A stretch of 6,000 nt of DNA, from positions 1 through 6,000 of the forward strand of contig JAJZAG010000239.1 in the NCBI GenBank assembly GCA_021799555.1. The letters are read 5' to 3'. Numbering within the stretch: position 1 is the first letter of the stretch; each line of letters opens with the position of its first letter. This stretch comes from Deltaproteobacteria bacterium. Its GTDB lineage: Bacteria > Desulfobacterota > Binatia > Binatales > Binataceae. The notes beneath the pieces were generated by a model. The model made no database searches and was not told the DNA's origin. It saw only the letters and a program-made list of their open reading frames with translations. Below are positions 1 to 6,000 of the stretch, piece after piece. The position numbers were made by a program, and so were the translations under genes.

Positions 1-2
1 CC

Positions 3-644
3 CGCGCCACCGTCAAGCGGATGGCCAAACGCGCCGTTTACGATCGCGACGCGATCCACTCGATCCTCGACCGCGCGATCGTCTGCCACGTCGGCTTTAT
101 AAGCGCAGGCGCGCCGTCCGTGCTCCCCACCCTGCACGCGCGGATCGGCGAGCGCCTGTACCTGCACGGCTCGGCCGCAAGCCACATGCTGCGCACCGCG
201 GCCGCGGGCGCCGAGATTTGCGTGACCGTCACGATGATTGACGGACTCGTGCTTGCGCGCTCCGCATTCCATCATTCGGTCAATTACCGCTCTGCGGTGA
301 TATTCGGCCGCGCCGCGCGCGTTGACGAACGCGGGCGGAAGCTTGCCGCGATGCGCGCGCTGGTCGAGCATATCGCGCCGGGACGATGGGCCGGCACGCG
401 CGCGCCCAACGACGACGAGATCGCGCGAACGCTGATCCTCGAGTTACCAATTGTCGAGGCGTCGGCGAAGATCCGCACCGGCGGCCCGGTCGACGACGAA
501 GCCGATTACGACCTGCCGCACTGGGCCGGCGTGATTCCACTAACTATGACGGCTGCTGCGCCAAAGGCCGACCCGCGGCTACCGCCGTCGATCCCGATGC
601 CATCTTATGTCGCCGTGTATCGCACGCCCGACGAGCGGGCGTAG
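3..644 (+). CDS. Pyridoxamine 5'-phosphate oxidase-like flavin-binding protein (5' end outside window)
   Basis: This is a small cytoplasmic FMN split-barrel protein of the Pyridox_ox_2 group (flavin-nucleotide-binding, once called nitroimidazole-resistance-like). The physiological substrate of this group is mostly unknown. Numbered from the ATG at 21, the diagnostic core is residues 65-91: E-I-C-V-T-V-T, then D-G-L-V-L-A-R-S-A-F-H-H-S and N-Y-R-S, which form the flavin-binding strands of the family. The N-terminal 'AVYDRDAIHSILDRAIVCHVGF' region also fits. The ATG at 21 has no Shine-Dalgarno sequence before it. The frame stays open to the window edge and reads R-A-T-V-K-R just upstream, which resembles the usual N-terminus of the family, so the real start is probably before base 1. 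The 207 residues after that ATG are close to full length. The stop lies 20 bp before the PaiB-family gene, which suggests one operon. Family assignment is strong; the exact reaction is unknown. Confidence 0.9.
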   Translation, partial: RATVKRMAKRAVYDRDAIHSILDRAIVCHVGFISAGAPSVLPTLHARIGERLYLHGSAASHMLRTAAAGAEICVTVTMIDGLVLARSAFHHSVNYRSAVIFGRAARVDERGRKLAAMRALVEHIAPGRWAGTRAPNDDEIARTLILELPIVEASAKIRTGGPVDDEADYDLPHWAGVIPLTMTAAAPKADPRLPPSIPMPSYVAVYRTPDERA

Positions 645-664
645 GCCGCGCAGGAGGATGATCG

Positions 665-1348
665 ATGTATATCCCGAAGGCCTTCGAAGTCTCCGAGCGG
701 CGGACGCTGCACGAGTTTATCGAGGCGCACAGCTTCGCCACAATCGTCTCGAACGGCGAAGGTGGAATGGTCGCGTCGCACTTGCCGCTGATGCTCGAGC
801 GCGCGGGCGCGGCGAACGGGACGTTGGCGGGGCATTTCGCGCGCGCCAACGATCATTGGCGACAGCTCGAGCATAATCGCGATTGTCTGGCGATCTTCAG
901 CGGTCCGCATTCCTATATATCGCCGACATGGTATGCGAACGCACCGGCCGTCCCGACCTGGAACTATGCCGCGGTGCATGTGTACGGCAGGGCGCGGATT
1001 ATCGACGATCCCGTGTGGGTTACCGGACTGCTGGACCGGATGATCGCCGTGCATGAAGCGCGGCTCGACAAGCCGTGGCCGGGAATTCTGCCGGTTGAGT
1101 TCCGCGCTAAACTCACTCAAGCGGTGGTAGGCTTCGAAATCAGGATTGAACGAATCGAGGGCAAGTTCAAGCTCGGACAGAATCGCCCGCTCGAAGACCA
1201 GGTCGGCGCATTGCGCAACCTTGAGATCAGCGCGAATCCGGGCGCGCGCGCACTGGCTGATTTTACGCGGCGGCATTTAGCGCTCGCGGACCCACAGAGC
1301 GAACCCCTCGCGCACGCCGACGTTTCGACCCGAGCGCCGCACCATTGA
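665..1348 (+). CDS. PaiB-family FMN-binding protein (putative negative transcriptional regulator)
   Basis: This 227-residue protein belongs to the PaiB/Putative_PNPOx family, which adopts an FMN-binding split barrel. Bacillus subtilis PaiB was described as a negative regulator of sporulation and degradative-enzyme genes. Whether distant homologues bind DNA or act as flavin or heme enzymes is unsettled. The family hallmarks appear in order: the N-terminus M-Y-I-P-K, F-S-G-P-H-S-Y-I-S-P-T-W-Y at residues 78-90, V-P-T-W-N-Y at 96-101, V-H-V-Y-G at 104-108, and K-F-K-L-G-Q-N-R at 167-174, where many homologues have Ser instead of Gly171. The tail after about residue 205 is poorly conserved and Ala/His-rich. 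The start is secure because AGGAGG at 652-657 sits 7 bases before the ATG and the protein opens with the family motif. It follows another split-barrel flavoprotein gene by 20 bp, so the two are probably co-transcribed. No typical intrinsic terminator follows it. A paiA-type acetyltransferase gene is not adjacent. Confidence 0.93.
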   Translation: MYIPKAFEVSERRTLHEFIEAHSFATIVSNGEGGMVASHLPLMLERAGAANGTLAGHFARANDHWRQLEHNRDCLAIFSGPHSYISPTWYANAPAVPTWNYAAVHVYGRARIIDDPVWVTGLLDRMIAVHEARLDKPWPGILPVEFRAKLTQAVVGFEIRIERIEGKFKLGQNRPLEDQVGALRNLEISANPGARALADFTRRHLALADPQSEPLAHADVSTRAPHH

Positions 1349-1366
1349 GCGCCTGTGTTTCCCGGC

Positions 1367-1396
1367 TTGCGCTGCTTTTAGCGCGCGGCTTATATA
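1367..1396 (+). promoter_or_regulatory. Possible sigma70-type promoter before the acyl-CoA dehydrogenase gene
   Basis: In the 135-bp gap after the PaiB-family gene, TTGCGC (1367-1372) is followed after 17-18 bases by the AT-rich stretch TTATATA (1390-1396). This is the only AT-rich patch in an otherwise GC-rich gap, and it lies about 90 bases before the chosen start codon. The -35 box matches the consensus only in TTG, and the -10 matches four of six bases. The short inverted repeat GCGCT/AGCGC (1369-1384) lies in the spacer. This is suggestive only; the gene could instead be read through from upstream. Confidence 0.3.
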
Positions 1397-1473
1397 TCAA
1401 CCGTCAGGCGTCCCGGTCAGCCGGCCGACAAGATGTTCGCGCGGCCAGGCGGATTACCCGCGACGCCGCGATC

Positions 1474-1478
1474 GGAGG
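1474..1478 (+). promoter_or_regulatory. Shine-Dalgarno GGAGG fixing the acyl-CoA dehydrogenase start
   Basis: GGAGG lies 5 bases before the ATG at 1484. The longer in-frame alternative, an ATG at 1433, has no purine-rich site before it. It would add 17 residues rich in Arg, Pro and Gly that do not resemble the family N-terminus. The site therefore selects 1484 as the start. Confidence 0.8.
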
Positions 1479-1483
1479 ATTCA

Positions 1484-2683
1484 ATGGATTTCAAATTCAG
1501 CGCGGATGACGAGGCGTTTCGCCGTGAATTCCGCTCCTGGCTCGAAGCCAACGCACCCAAGCGCGAGCACAGCGTCGAAGACGATCTTGGTCCGATTCGC
1601 GAGTCCGGCGGCGAAGATTGGCAGCGCCGCCTTGAATGGCACAAGAAGATGCACTCGGGCGGATGGGTTGGAATCAGTTGGCCCAAGGAATACGGCGGAC
1701 GCGGCGCCAGCATTATCCAGCAGCTCATCTATAACGAGGAGCTCGGCCGCGCCAACGTTCCTCAACTCGTCAACGGACTTGGAATCATGCTGGTCGGCCC
1801 GACCCTGATTCATTGGGGCACCGAAGAGCAGAAAAAACGCTACGTACCAAAAATTCTGTCCGGCGAAGAAATCTGGTGCCAAGGCTATTCAGAACCGGGC
1901 TCAGGCTCCGACGTTGCATCTCTGCAGACGCGCGCGGTCGAAGAGGGCGATTATTTTATAATCAACGGACAGAAGGTCTGGACTTCCGATGCGCATCACG
2001 CGGATTACTGCATCCTGCTGACCCGAACCGACCCAAGCGCGCCCAAGCACAAGGGGATCAGCTATATCGTGGTCGACATGCACTCGCCGGGTGTGACCGT
2101 TCGTCCGCTGGTGCAGATTACAGGCGACGCAAATTTCAACGAAGTCTTCTTCGAAGACGTAAAGGTTCCGAAGAAGAATCTTGTCGGCGAGAAGAATCAG
2201 GGCTGGCAAGTCGCGATCACCACCTTAATGTTCGAGCGGTCCGGAATCGGGGGCGGACGCGACATGCTGGGCGAAGTGCGGGATCTGGCGCATCTGGCAC
2301 GCGCGGTTCAGATCAATGGCAAAAGCGCGTGGGATCATTCGAGCGTTCGCCAGAAAATTAGCGGGTTCGCCGCCGAGGCGCTCGGACTCAAGTACACGGG
2401 CTATCGACAGCTTACGCGCCGGCTTAAGGGACTGCCGCCCGGACCGGAAGGCTCCGTGCTCAAGCTCGGGACCAGCGAGCTTAATCTCAAGATGAACAAG
2501 TTCGCGATGGAGTTGCTCGGACCTTACGCGCAAATTGAGTTCAAGGCGCCCTTCGCGGTTGACAAGGGCAAGTGGTCGTACCGGATGCTGGCGTCGCGGG
2601 CACTGACTATCGCCGGAGGAACCAGCGAGATTCAGCATAATATCATCGGCGAACGCGTATTGGGGTTGCCGAAAGGCTATTAA
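1484..2683 (+). CDS. Acyl-CoA dehydrogenase (FadE-like, FAD-dependent)
   Basis: This 399-residue flavoenzyme should catalyse alpha,beta-dehydrogenation of an acyl-CoA thioester, passing electrons to electron-transfer flavoprotein in beta-oxidation or a related catabolic route. The domains have normal order and length: N-terminal helical (about 5-118), middle beta (about 122-215) and C-terminal helical (about 228-390). The signature Y-S-E-P-G-S-G-S-D spans residues 135-143, and W-T-S at 166-168 lies in the flavin-contacting region. The C-terminal motif I-A-G-G-T-S-E-I-Q (376-384) has Gly378 where medium-chain enzymes carry the catalytic Glu of 'YEGT'. Glu251 in F-E-R-S-G-I-G-G-G is placed like the base of isovaleryl-CoA dehydrogenase and some actinobacterial FadE proteins, so it is the likely catalytic residue (inference). 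The start at 1484 is set by GGAGG at 1474-1478. A strong terminator follows, so it is probably monocistronic or last in its transcript. Chain length and type of substrate cannot be told from the sequence. Confidence 0.96.
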   Translation: MDFKFSADDEAFRREFRSWLEANAPKREHSVEDDLGPIRESGGEDWQRRLEWHKKMHSGGWVGISWPKEYGGRGASIIQQLIYNEELGRANVPQLVNGLGIMLVGPTLIHWGTEEQKKRYVPKILSGEEIWCQGYSEPGSGSDVASLQTRAVEEGDYFIINGQKVWTSDAHHADYCILLTRTDPSAPKHKGISYIVVDMHSPGVTVRPLVQITGDANFNEVFFEDVKVPKKNLVGEKNQGWQVAITTLMFERSGIGGGRDMLGEVRDLAHLARAVQINGKSAWDHSSVRQKISGFAAEALGLKYTGYRQLTRRLKGLPPGPEGSVLKLGTSELNLKMNKFAMELLGPYAQIEFKAPFAVDKGKWSYRMLASRALTIAGGTSEIQHNIIGERVLGLPKGY

Positions 2684-2706
2684 TCTCACCGGCGGGAATA
2701 AGCGAT

Positions 2707-2746
2707 AAAAGGGCAGCCGGGACCGGCTGCCCTTTTCGTTTTCTTT
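2707..2746 (+). terminator. Rho-independent terminator after the acyl-CoA dehydrogenase gene
   Basis: GGGCAGCCG(G) at 2711-2720 pairs perfectly with (C)CGGCTGCCC at 2723-2732. This gives a GC-rich stem of about 9 bp with a 4-base loop (2720-2723). It is followed by TTTTCGTTTTCTTT (2733-2746). AAAA at 2707-2710 can extend the stem with TTTT and would make it usable from the other strand too. It lies 28 bp after the dehydrogenase stop and 40 bp before the next start codon, so it separates the acetyltransferase gene from the upstream transcript. Confidence 0.92.
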
Positions 2747-2785
2747 ATCACGCACGCGAATTGTCCGTGCAATGAAGGAGCTCCG

Positions 2786-3334
2786 ATGGAAGGAAAGCTG
2801 GTCAGACTCCGCGGCTACGAAAGAAGCGACCTCGAGGCGATAATGAAGTGGATCAACGACGAGGAAGTCACGCAGTTCCTCGGCGGCGAGATCCTAGCGC
2901 TGCCGCAATCATCGATCGCCGAAATGAAATTTATCGAATCGGCCGCCGAGCGTCCCGCGCTGGCCGCGGATCGATCGTTGGTGATCGAGACGGTCGCGGA
3001 CCGCAAATATCTTGGCGGCGTTGCTTTCCACGGCATCAACTGGCACAACCGCGCGGCTGGAGTAGGTATCGTGATCGGCGACAAGAGCTATTGGGGCCGC
3101 GGTTACGGAAGCGACGCGATGCGGGTCTTGATGCGGCTTGGGTTCGACAAGCTCAACCTGCATCGTCTATGGCTGCACGTGTACGAGTTCAATCAGCGCG
3201 CGATCGCATCGTACGAGAGATGCGGCTTCAAGCGCGAGGGCGTGCTGCGCAAAGAGCGGTTTCATAAGGGCGCATATTACGACACGATCGTGATGGGAAT
3301 TCTGGTCGACGAGTACCGCGCCATGAATCCATAG
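2786..3334 (+). CDS. GNAT-family N-acetyltransferase (RimJ/RimL-like)
   Basis: This 182-residue cytoplasmic enzyme should transfer an acetyl group from acetyl-CoA to an amine, such as a protein N-terminus, a polyamine, an amino acid or an aminoglycoside. The acceptor cannot be predicted. The N-terminal V-R-L-R-G-Y-E-R-S-D-L (6-16) and W-I-N-D-E-E-V (about 22-28) are typical of the Acetyltransf_3 (RimJ/RimL-type) group. The acetyl-CoA pyrophosphate-binding loop is W-G-R-G-Y-G-S at 103-109. The N-x6-Y-E-x-x-G-F motif runs from Asn136 to Phe148, with Tyr143 as the likely general acid. The C-terminus (G-V-L-R-K-E-R-F-H-K-G-A-Y-Y-D) also matches. GAAGGAG at 2774-2780 lies 5 bases before the ATG. 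The gene comes after a strong terminator, so it needs its own promoter, but I see no convincing one in the short gap. Its stop is 7 bp from the stop of the convergent propeller gene. Confidence 0.93.
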   Translation: MEGKLVRLRGYERSDLEAIMKWINDEEVTQFLGGEILALPQSSIAEMKFIESAAERPALAADRSLVIETVADRKYLGGVAFHGINWHNRAAGVGIVIGDKSYWGRGYGSDAMRVLMRLGFDKLNLHRLWLHVYEFNQRAIASYERCGFKREGVLRKERFHKGAYYDTIVMGILVDEYRAMNP

Positions 3335-3341
3335 CAAGCAT

Positions 3342-6000
3342 TCACTTCCCGATACCGATCAGCGTCGCGCCGACCGTGCCACGACCGCTATTGTCAATGA
3401 CCGTAAACGTACCGACGCGCTTGCCACGGGCGGAAGGCGTAAACGAGAGGGCGTAAGCGCATCGCTGGTGCGGTGCGAGAGCGCCCGAGCAGGTACTCGC
3501 GGCGCTAACGATCGCGAAATCGCCGGACGCCGAAGCGCCCTCGAGCGTGATCGTCGCCCCGCGCCGATTCACCAGCGTAATCCGTTTCAACTTCGCGGTG
3601 TTCGTCGATGTACCGAGCGCTGCTTTGCCAAACCGCACCACGCGCGGACGCATGTCGAGTATGGCATCAACCGGAGTAGGATCCGGCGTGGGAGTGGCCA
3701 CGAGGGTGGGCGTCGCAGTAGCGGTCGACGTTGGCGTTGCGGTCGAGGTCGCGGTCGCAGTTGCGGTAGCAGTCGGCGTTGCTGTCGGTGTAGCAGTGAA
3801 CGTCTCCGATGCGGTTGGCGTGGAACTCGCTGTCGGAGTCGCCGATGAGGTGGGCGTACTCGTCGCCATGCTGGTCGGCGTCGCCGAGGGCGTAGCGGTG
3901 GGGCCGGCGCCGGCAATCTCGAAAACACCGCGCCCGAAAGATCCGGCAAAGATGATGCCGTTGTGGTTTTGTTCAAGGTCAAAGATGGGCACCGCGGGAA
4001 TCGTTCCGAGATTGTACGGCAACCAATCGGCGCCGCCGTCCGTGCTTCGGAAAACGCCGATGTCAGTGCCGGCAAGAAGTGTGTCTCCGGTCGGATCGGT
4101 CGCGTCCACCAGGATGCGCAGGACCGGAATATCCGGCAGCGCGTTGGCCGGTGGCGGAATTTCATTATTTGGATTTCCATCGACCTGCGTCCAAGTCGCG
4201 CCGAAATCATGCGTCGCGAATACGTGCCCAATCTGCGTTGCCGCGGTAAATCCTGAGACGCTCAGGTAGGCGGTCGCATAATCGTAGGGATCAATTGCGA
4301 CTCCCGTCGCTTGGGTGTCGGTGGGCAGCACGAGCGGCGACAGGTTGGCGGTCACATCCGTCCATATCGCGCCTTGCGGATTCGCGCCGCTCACCTGGAC
4401 GTTTTCCCCGGCGGTGACCATCAGGCGCAACGGTGTTGGCCACACTGTAGTATTGGTTTCCATCGCAAGCGCGTAAGCCTTGGTGTGATCGGAAGGAGCG
4501 ATCTCGAGGTCTTCGAGGGCGCAGCTTCCGTTGCCGCATCCGCCCGTCAAATCCTGCGTCGTCTCGGCTGTCCAGGTAATTCCGCCGTCGCTCGACGCGT
4601 AAACCTTGTGCGCGCCAAACAGCACGCTGCCCGGCTGCGCCGGATCGGCCACCATAGGAGGATAGAAGCCCGCTCCCGCGTCGCCGTTCGACGCCATTGC
4701 GGCACGGAGCGAGGCGGTCGGCGCCGCGGATATCCACGAAGAGCCGCCGTCGCTCGAAGCGGCGATTGCGGGACCTGCGTCGAGGGTCGCGAAGCTATGA
4801 TAAGCGAACGACGGATCAGTCGGATCGAAAATCGCAAATGCACCGTCGAGCGCATCGACCTGTCCCCACGCCTCATCAAGCGGCATCGCGATGTTCCCGC
4901 GCCCCGTTCCATTATCCGCCATCCCGGCCAGCGCCAATGAGTTGTCGGTTGGATGGGGGCCAACCGATTGAACTTCTTCAGCGCCGATCGAAGAATTGAG
5001 TCCGGTCCAGGAACTGCTTGAAGAGTCAAAGTAAAATACGCCGCCATCGTTGCCGAGATAGAAGCTGTGCGCGCTCTCCGGATCGAACGCTATCGCGTGT
5101 TGATCGGAATGGGTACCACCGTTTTGCGCCAGGAATGTCCAGTCGCCACCCGAATCCGTGGAACGGTAAATACCCACTGCTCCGAATATCACCGTGTCTC
5201 CCGTCGCGTCAGCAGGATCGATAGCGAGCGTCTGATCGAACATCGAAGCCGAGACATTCGCCGGCGACGTCCCGTCAATCACGACGCCTCCGCCAAGATC
5301 AGCGCTCGGAACGATCTCCGGCGTCCACGTGAGGCCGCTATCCGAGGATTTGAAAAACCCGGCAAACTCGTTTCCGTCAGGAGCGCCGAGGAGCGCATAG
5401 ACAATTCCCGCGCGCGCCGCGATACTGGCGCGGCCGATTGTTCCCGCGAAACCCGGGAACGCCACCTGGCTCCATGACGCGCCTGAATCGGTCGATCTAA
5501 AAACTCCCGTCCATTGAATCGCCGCGTACAGGTTACTTGGTATCGCAGGATCAATTACTAATTGCGTCGCCGGACAGGGCTGATTCGAAAAATACGCGCA
5601 AGTGCCGAATGTACCCAGTGGATACGTGCTCCAGCTAACTCCGCCATCGCTCGAGCGCCATACTCCCATCTGATTCCACTGCGTCTCGATCCATCCCGCC
5701 TGTGCGCGATTCGCGCTCGATCCATAAGTTACCGCCGCGAAGATCGTGCGGGGATTGGTCTGCGTGTCAATCACGAGACTGCCAATCGACGCTCCGTCGA
5801 ACTCGGTCGCGCCCAGTTGCGTCCACGACGAACCCAAGTCCGAAGAAACGAAGATGCCTTCACCGTAGTAGGAATCATTTGAACCGTCGCCCTCGCCGCT
5901 CGCGACATAGAGCGTCGGATTCGGCGCCGTGCTCGTGTCGAGCGCGATCGCACCGATCGATAGCGTCGGCTCGGAGTCGAAGATTGGCGTGAATCCGGAG
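3342..6000 (-). CDS. Large exported Asp-box beta-propeller protein with Thr/Pro linker and choice-of-anchor D-like C-terminal domain (N-terminus outside window)
   Basis: This frame is open from the right edge to the TGA at 3342-3344, at least 885 codons. A TTG at 5837 has been read as a start, but it sits inside an Asp-box, and upstream codons continue the same fold (G-E-G-D-G-S-N-D-S-Y-Y-G-E-G-I-F at 5850-5897). The true start and any signal peptide are therefore beyond base 6000. From the N-terminus it has a propeller region with nine clear Asp-boxes (S/T-x-D-x-G-x-x-W) and one degenerate box (about 6000-3903), ending in F-G-R-G-V-F-E-I. A Thr/Pro/Ala/Ser linker follows (3902-3672), then an Ig-like domain of about 107 residues (3665-3345). 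That domain includes C-S-G-A-L-A-P-H-Q-R-C and L-S-F-T-P, as in choice-of-anchor D/ASH domains. Cys pairs spaced 5-12 residues apart and the linker point to an extracytoplasmic location. Such propellers resemble sortilin/Vps10 or sialidase-type repeats; no catalytic residues are recognisable. Binding or adhesion is an inference, and no ligand can be named. No C-terminal sorting signal or membrane segment is visible. Confidence 0.93.
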   Translation of the reverse strand, partial: SGFTPIFDSEPTLSIGAIALDTSTAPNPTLYVASGEGDGSNDSYYGEGIFVSSDLGSSWTQLGATEFDGASIGSLVIDTQTNPRTIFAAVTYGSSANRAQAGWIETQWNQMGVWRSSDGGVSWSTYPLGTFGTCAYFSNQPCPATQLVIDPAIPSNLYAAIQWTGVFRSTDSGASWSQVAFPGFAGTIGRASIAARAGIVYALLGAPDGNEFAGFFKSSDSGLTWTPEIVPSADLGGGVVIDGTSPANVSASMFDQTLAIDPADATGDTVIFGAVGIYRSTDSGGDWTFLAQNGGTHSDQHAIAFDPESAHSFYLGNDGGVFYFDSSSSSWTGLNSSIGAEEVQSVGPHPTDNSLALAGMADNGTGRGNIAMPLDEAWGQVDALDGAFAIFDPTDPSFAYHSFATLDAGPAIAASSDGGSSWISAAPTASLRAAMASNGDAGAGFYPPMVADPAQPGSVLFGAHKVYASSDGGITWTAETTQDLTGGCGNGSCALEDLEIAPSDHTKAYALAMETNTTVWPTPLRLMVTAGENVQVSGANPQGAIWTDVTANLSPLVLPTDTQATGVAIDPYDYATAYLSVSGFTAATQIGHVFATHDFGATWTQVDGNPNNEIPPPANALPDIPVLRILVDATDPTGDTLLAGTDIGVFRSTDGGADWLPYNLGTIPAVPIFDLEQNHNGIIFAGSFGRGVFEIAGAGPTATPSATPTSMATSTPTSSATPTASSTPTASETFTATPTATPTATATATATSTATPTSTATATPTLVATPTPDPTPVDAILDMRPRVVRFGKAALGTSTNTAKLKRITLVNRRGATITLEGASASGDFAIVSAASTCSGALAPHQRCAYALSFTPSARGKRVGTFTVIDNSGRGTVGATLIGIGK
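3672..3902 (-). repeat. Thr/Pro/Ala/Ser-rich low-complexity linker
   Basis: About 77 codons encode runs of T-P, T-A and S-T-A-T-P units between the propeller and the C-terminal Ig-like domain. At the DNA level the + strand shows a GTNGCNGTNGGNGT-like pattern with varied third bases. The repeat is therefore kept at the protein level rather than being a pure microsatellite. Such linkers typically act as flexible, possibly O-glycosylated spacers in exported proteins; glycosylation here is a guess. Confidence 0.9.
4023..5846 (-). repeat. Array of Asp-box (BNR-type) propeller repeats
   Basis: Octapeptide boxes in N- to C-terminal order: SSDLGSSW (5846-5823), SSDGGVSW (5654-5631), STDSGASW (5495-5472), SSDSGLTW (5348-5325), STDSGGDW (5162-5139), degenerate FDSSSSSW (5030-5007), SSDGGSSW (4757-4734), SSDGGITW (4595-4572), THDFGATW (4214-4191) and STDGGADW (4046-4023). 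Most are preceded by a hydrophobic strand such as G-V-F-R or K-V-Y-A and follow a D-P/N-x-x-x-x-Y/L-A strand. Spacing is irregular (144-381 bases), and the largest gap (4595 to 4214) includes a blade with W-T-D-V-T-A-N but no full box. This is protein-level repetition; the DNA copies have diverged. Confidence 0.9.

Noticed and set aside
605..1276. Open frame of 223 codons on the - strand opposite the PaiB-family gene
   Set aside because: The + strand protein matches a known family along its length with a strong Shine-Dalgarno site. The - strand product is Arg-rich with no family resemblance, as expected for a GC-rich shadow frame.
1369..1384. GCGCT/AGCGC inverted repeat as a terminator after the PaiB-family gene
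   Set aside because: The stem is only 5 bp and no T-run follows it, so it does not meet the pattern of an intrinsic terminator.
1433..1483. Longer acyl-CoA dehydrogenase start at 1433
   Set aside because: There is no ribosome-binding site and the extra 17 residues are unlike the family N-terminus. The ATG at 1484 has GGAGG at the right distance and begins the conserved M-D-F-K-F-S sequence.
2225..2755. Open frame of 176 codons on the - strand opposite the acyl-CoA dehydrogenase and crossing the terminator
   Set aside because: It is antisense to a well-conserved enzyme, runs across the terminator hairpin, and shows no domain or start signal.
2786..3334. Acetyltransferase as a PaiA partner of the PaiB-family protein
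   Set aside because: The protein resembles RimJ/RimL-type acetyltransferases. It is separated from the PaiB-family gene by the dehydrogenase and a strong terminator, so the resemblance to the paiAB pair looks coincidental.
3547..4269. Open frame of 240 codons on the + strand with long Gly-Val-Ala-Val repeats
   Set aside because: It lies opposite the Thr/Pro linker of the propeller gene, and its Val/Gly/Ala repeats are simply the reverse complement of Thr/Pro/Ala codons. It has no Shine-Dalgarno site and no recognisable domain.
1..6000. Defence system, mobile element, phage or CRISPR content
   Set aside because: No transposase, integrase, nuclease, helicase, toxin-antitoxin, direct-repeat/spacer pattern or tRNA-like boundary was seen, and base composition looks even across the window.

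Overview
The window is about 60% GC and gene-dense. It holds four genes on the + strand, followed by one large convergent gene on the - strand. All five look chromosomal and intact except where the window edges cut them. I see no RNA genes, CRISPR arrays, transposases, integrases or phage genes. The mix suggests a free-living, high-GC environmental bacterium: flavin split-barrel proteins, a FadE-type acyl-CoA dehydrogenase, and an exported Asp-box propeller with a Thr/Pro/Ala linker and a choice-of-anchor D-like domain. The closest style I know is soil 'deltaproteobacterial' or Binatota-like genomes. That placement is a low-confidence inference, because no marker gene is present.

Layout. Positions 3-644 encode a pyridoxamine-phosphate-oxidase-like flavin-binding protein whose first residues lie before the window. 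After 20 bp comes a PaiB-family FMN-binding protein (665-1348), probably in the same operon. Both belong to the FMN split-barrel superfamily. A 135-bp gap with a possible weak promoter leads to an acyl-CoA dehydrogenase (1484-2683), which is followed by a very clear intrinsic terminator (about 2707-2746). A GNAT N-acetyltransferase of the RimJ/RimL type follows (2786-3334). Only 7 bp separates its stop codon from that of the convergent - strand gene.

The - strand gene runs from 3342 through the right edge (at least 885 codons, 5' end missing). It encodes a long series of Asp-box (BNR/sortilin-like) propeller blades, a Thr/Pro/Ala-rich linker of about 78 residues, and a C-terminal Ig-like domain of the choice-of-anchor D/ASH type. 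It is most likely exported.

How they work together. The first two genes plausibly share a transcript and a flavin-related role. The dehydrogenase belongs to fatty-acid or other acyl-CoA beta-oxidation. The acetyltransferase and the surface propeller look functionally unrelated to the rest. I found no convincing evidence of a new multi-gene system. The most notable points are the domain architecture of the propeller protein, the relocated catalytic glutamate of the dehydrogenase, and the tandem flavin split-barrel pair.
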